Below are positions 63,083 to 64,000 of a stretch of DNA of 64,000 nt, piece by piece; within the stretch, counting starts at the first letter, position 1; each line of letters begins with the position of its first letter. The position numbers and the translations under genes were made by a program. The DNA comes from Brugia malayi (taxonomy: Eukaryota; Nematoda; Chromadorea; Rhabditida; Onchocercidae): the NCBI RefSeq assembly GCF_000002995.4, contig NW_025062479.1:9911721-9975720 (forward strand). Direction: 5' to 3'. The notes below the pieces were generated by a model that did no database searches, was not told where the DNA came from, and saw only the letters and a program-made list of their open reading frames with translations.

Positions 63083-63128
63083 ATTGTCCAGCTTATTATA
63101 TCCATATTGTCCAACTTTTTATATCCAT
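63083..63128. repeat. Short tandem direct repeat, 23-bp period
   Basis: ATTGTCCAGCTTATTATATC and CAT at 63083 is followed at 63106 by ATTGTCCAACTTTTTATATC and CAT. Two diverged copies. Confidence 0.7.
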
Positions 63129-63471
63129 ATTTTTTGTCTAATAAAATGGCTTATACATAAGTCATCTTTATCAGTTTGGTTATCTAATAAAGATGAAACT
63201 TCGCTAACAGTGGACGTCATGAATCATTGAATTGCATCCAACAAGATTTAGGAGAAAAAAAAAAAAAAATGGATTTATAGGACGATGATGTGCCTATGTT
63301 GAGGGGGCGGTTGTAGAATTTTTCTAAACTAGCAAGGAGAGAAAAAGAGGAATAGTGTGGGGAAACACAGCGAGAAACGCCTTTATGACACCAGGACATT
63401 AGGCTGTGATGACAGTAATGAGGAGAACTAGAAATCTTGAGTCAGAATAAATCTGGAATTTCACATGTGCA

Positions 63472-63825
63472 ATGACGAAATACTTTACATGTACAATAAG
63501 TAAGTGGGAAAGTTTTCAATTTCTAAGTAAAGTTGCGATATCTCCAAAATTTGTTTTGGATTATTCCATTTTTTTTCGACGATATTATAAACGTTCGTGT
63601 CATTTTGGTGAATTGAAAGTATTTGAAATGGAGAACGACTGTGTTATAATCTACAAAAGTGGACAAAGAAATGAATCATCTATTCAAGTAATTAAAATAT
63701 TCACATTATCTCCTTTATCTTGTGTTGGAAATAAGTTGTACATTGCAAGGAATAGTTCAGCACACCTAATCACCTTTTTTGTAAATGATATGAGTGTTCA
63801 ATTCAGTTCACATTTACTGCACTAG
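63472..63825 (+). CDS. Uncertain open frame, 117 codons, unrecognised
   Basis: A single open frame that begins with ATG (MTKYFTCTISKWESFQFLSK) and ends HLITFFVNDMSVQFSSHLLH before TAG. I recognise no domain, signal peptide or membrane segment. Composition is fairly balanced (FGELKVFEMENDCVIIYKSG), less repetitive than the spurious AT-rich frames nearby. No upstream or downstream exon was found, and the window ends 175 bases later. It could be a chance frame, a young gene or part of a gene continuing past the window. Confidence 0.25.
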   Translation: MTKYFTCTISKWESFQFLSKVAISPKFVLDYSIFFRRYYKRSCHFGELKVFEMENDCVIIYKSGQRNESSIQVIKIFTLSPLSCVGNKLYIARNSSAHLITFFVNDMSVQFSSHLLH

Positions 63826-64000
63826 AAATCATACATTGAAGAAACAGCTATACAGTTTGGATGACTTGAGAAATTGGAAGCTTTTACAGTTCAAACAATT
63901 TTTTAATTTCTTAAACCGGTCCTGTCTTCCTTTTTTTTTCTTGGATGCTTTTCTTAACTAATTCACTTTTATATCAAAATGGAGAAGGAAGTTAATGAAG

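Larger units (their letters stand above)
61983..63471. other. Region upstream of the C2H2 gene
   Basis: About 1.5 kb, probably containing the C2H2 promoter. It holds the 59-bp tandem repeat at 62749-62870 and a short 23-bp repeat at 63083-63128. No gene is supportable. Confidence 0.5.

Overview
The window is AT-rich nuclear DNA from a nematode. Genes are cut into short exons with TTTCAG-type 3' splice sites. Many start codons lie directly behind an acceptor-like AG, as expected for spliced-leader trans-splicing. The gene set includes UNC-5, LGG-2, an astacin with ShKT domains, an ATGP-type transporter heavy chain and a RAD6 E2 with an acidic tail. A spirurid or filarial-like parasite genome is my inference from gene content, base composition and gene spacing. 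I see no rRNA, convincing tRNA, CRISPR, transposase or virus-like gene.

Layout. 126-2742 (+) is the 3' end of the netrin receptor unc-5. 3364-4440 (-) is a small tryparedoxin/nucleoredoxin-like protein. 7840-9888 (+) holds a broken calcineurin-B-homologous (CHP) EF-hand copy. 11639-15403 (+) is poly(ADP-ribose) glycohydrolase. 16169-21927 (-) is the 2-oxoglutarate dehydrogenase E1 subunit. 24313-25475 (+) is ubc-1/RAD6, with a decayed copy of part of its third exon in intron 3. 26935-29595 (+) is a TBC1D7-like gene with two apparent in-frame stops. 34626-38016 (+) is a 4F2hc/rBAT-like amino-acid transporter heavy chain. 39190-42093 (-) is the Fic AMPylase fic-1. 43692-45841 (+) is the LC3-type autophagy gene lgg-2. 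47545-51860 (+) is an astacin metalloprotease with two ShKT domains. 54907-59578 (+) is a SWT1-type PIN-domain protein. 60917-61982 (-) is a two-finger C2H2 protein.

The genes are mostly unrelated housekeeping, signalling or secreted functions. They do not form an operon or a functional cluster. Exon chains were joined by hand; splice phases agree in every exon chain except where noted. Long intergenic stretches carry microsatellites and several short diverged tandem repeats. I did not find a coherent undescribed multi-gene system. The best leads are the decaying CHP copy, the in-frame stops in the TBC1D7-like gene, the exon relic in ubc-1, the hairpin-containing 59-bp repeat near 62.8 kb, and a PIP-box-like motif in PARG.
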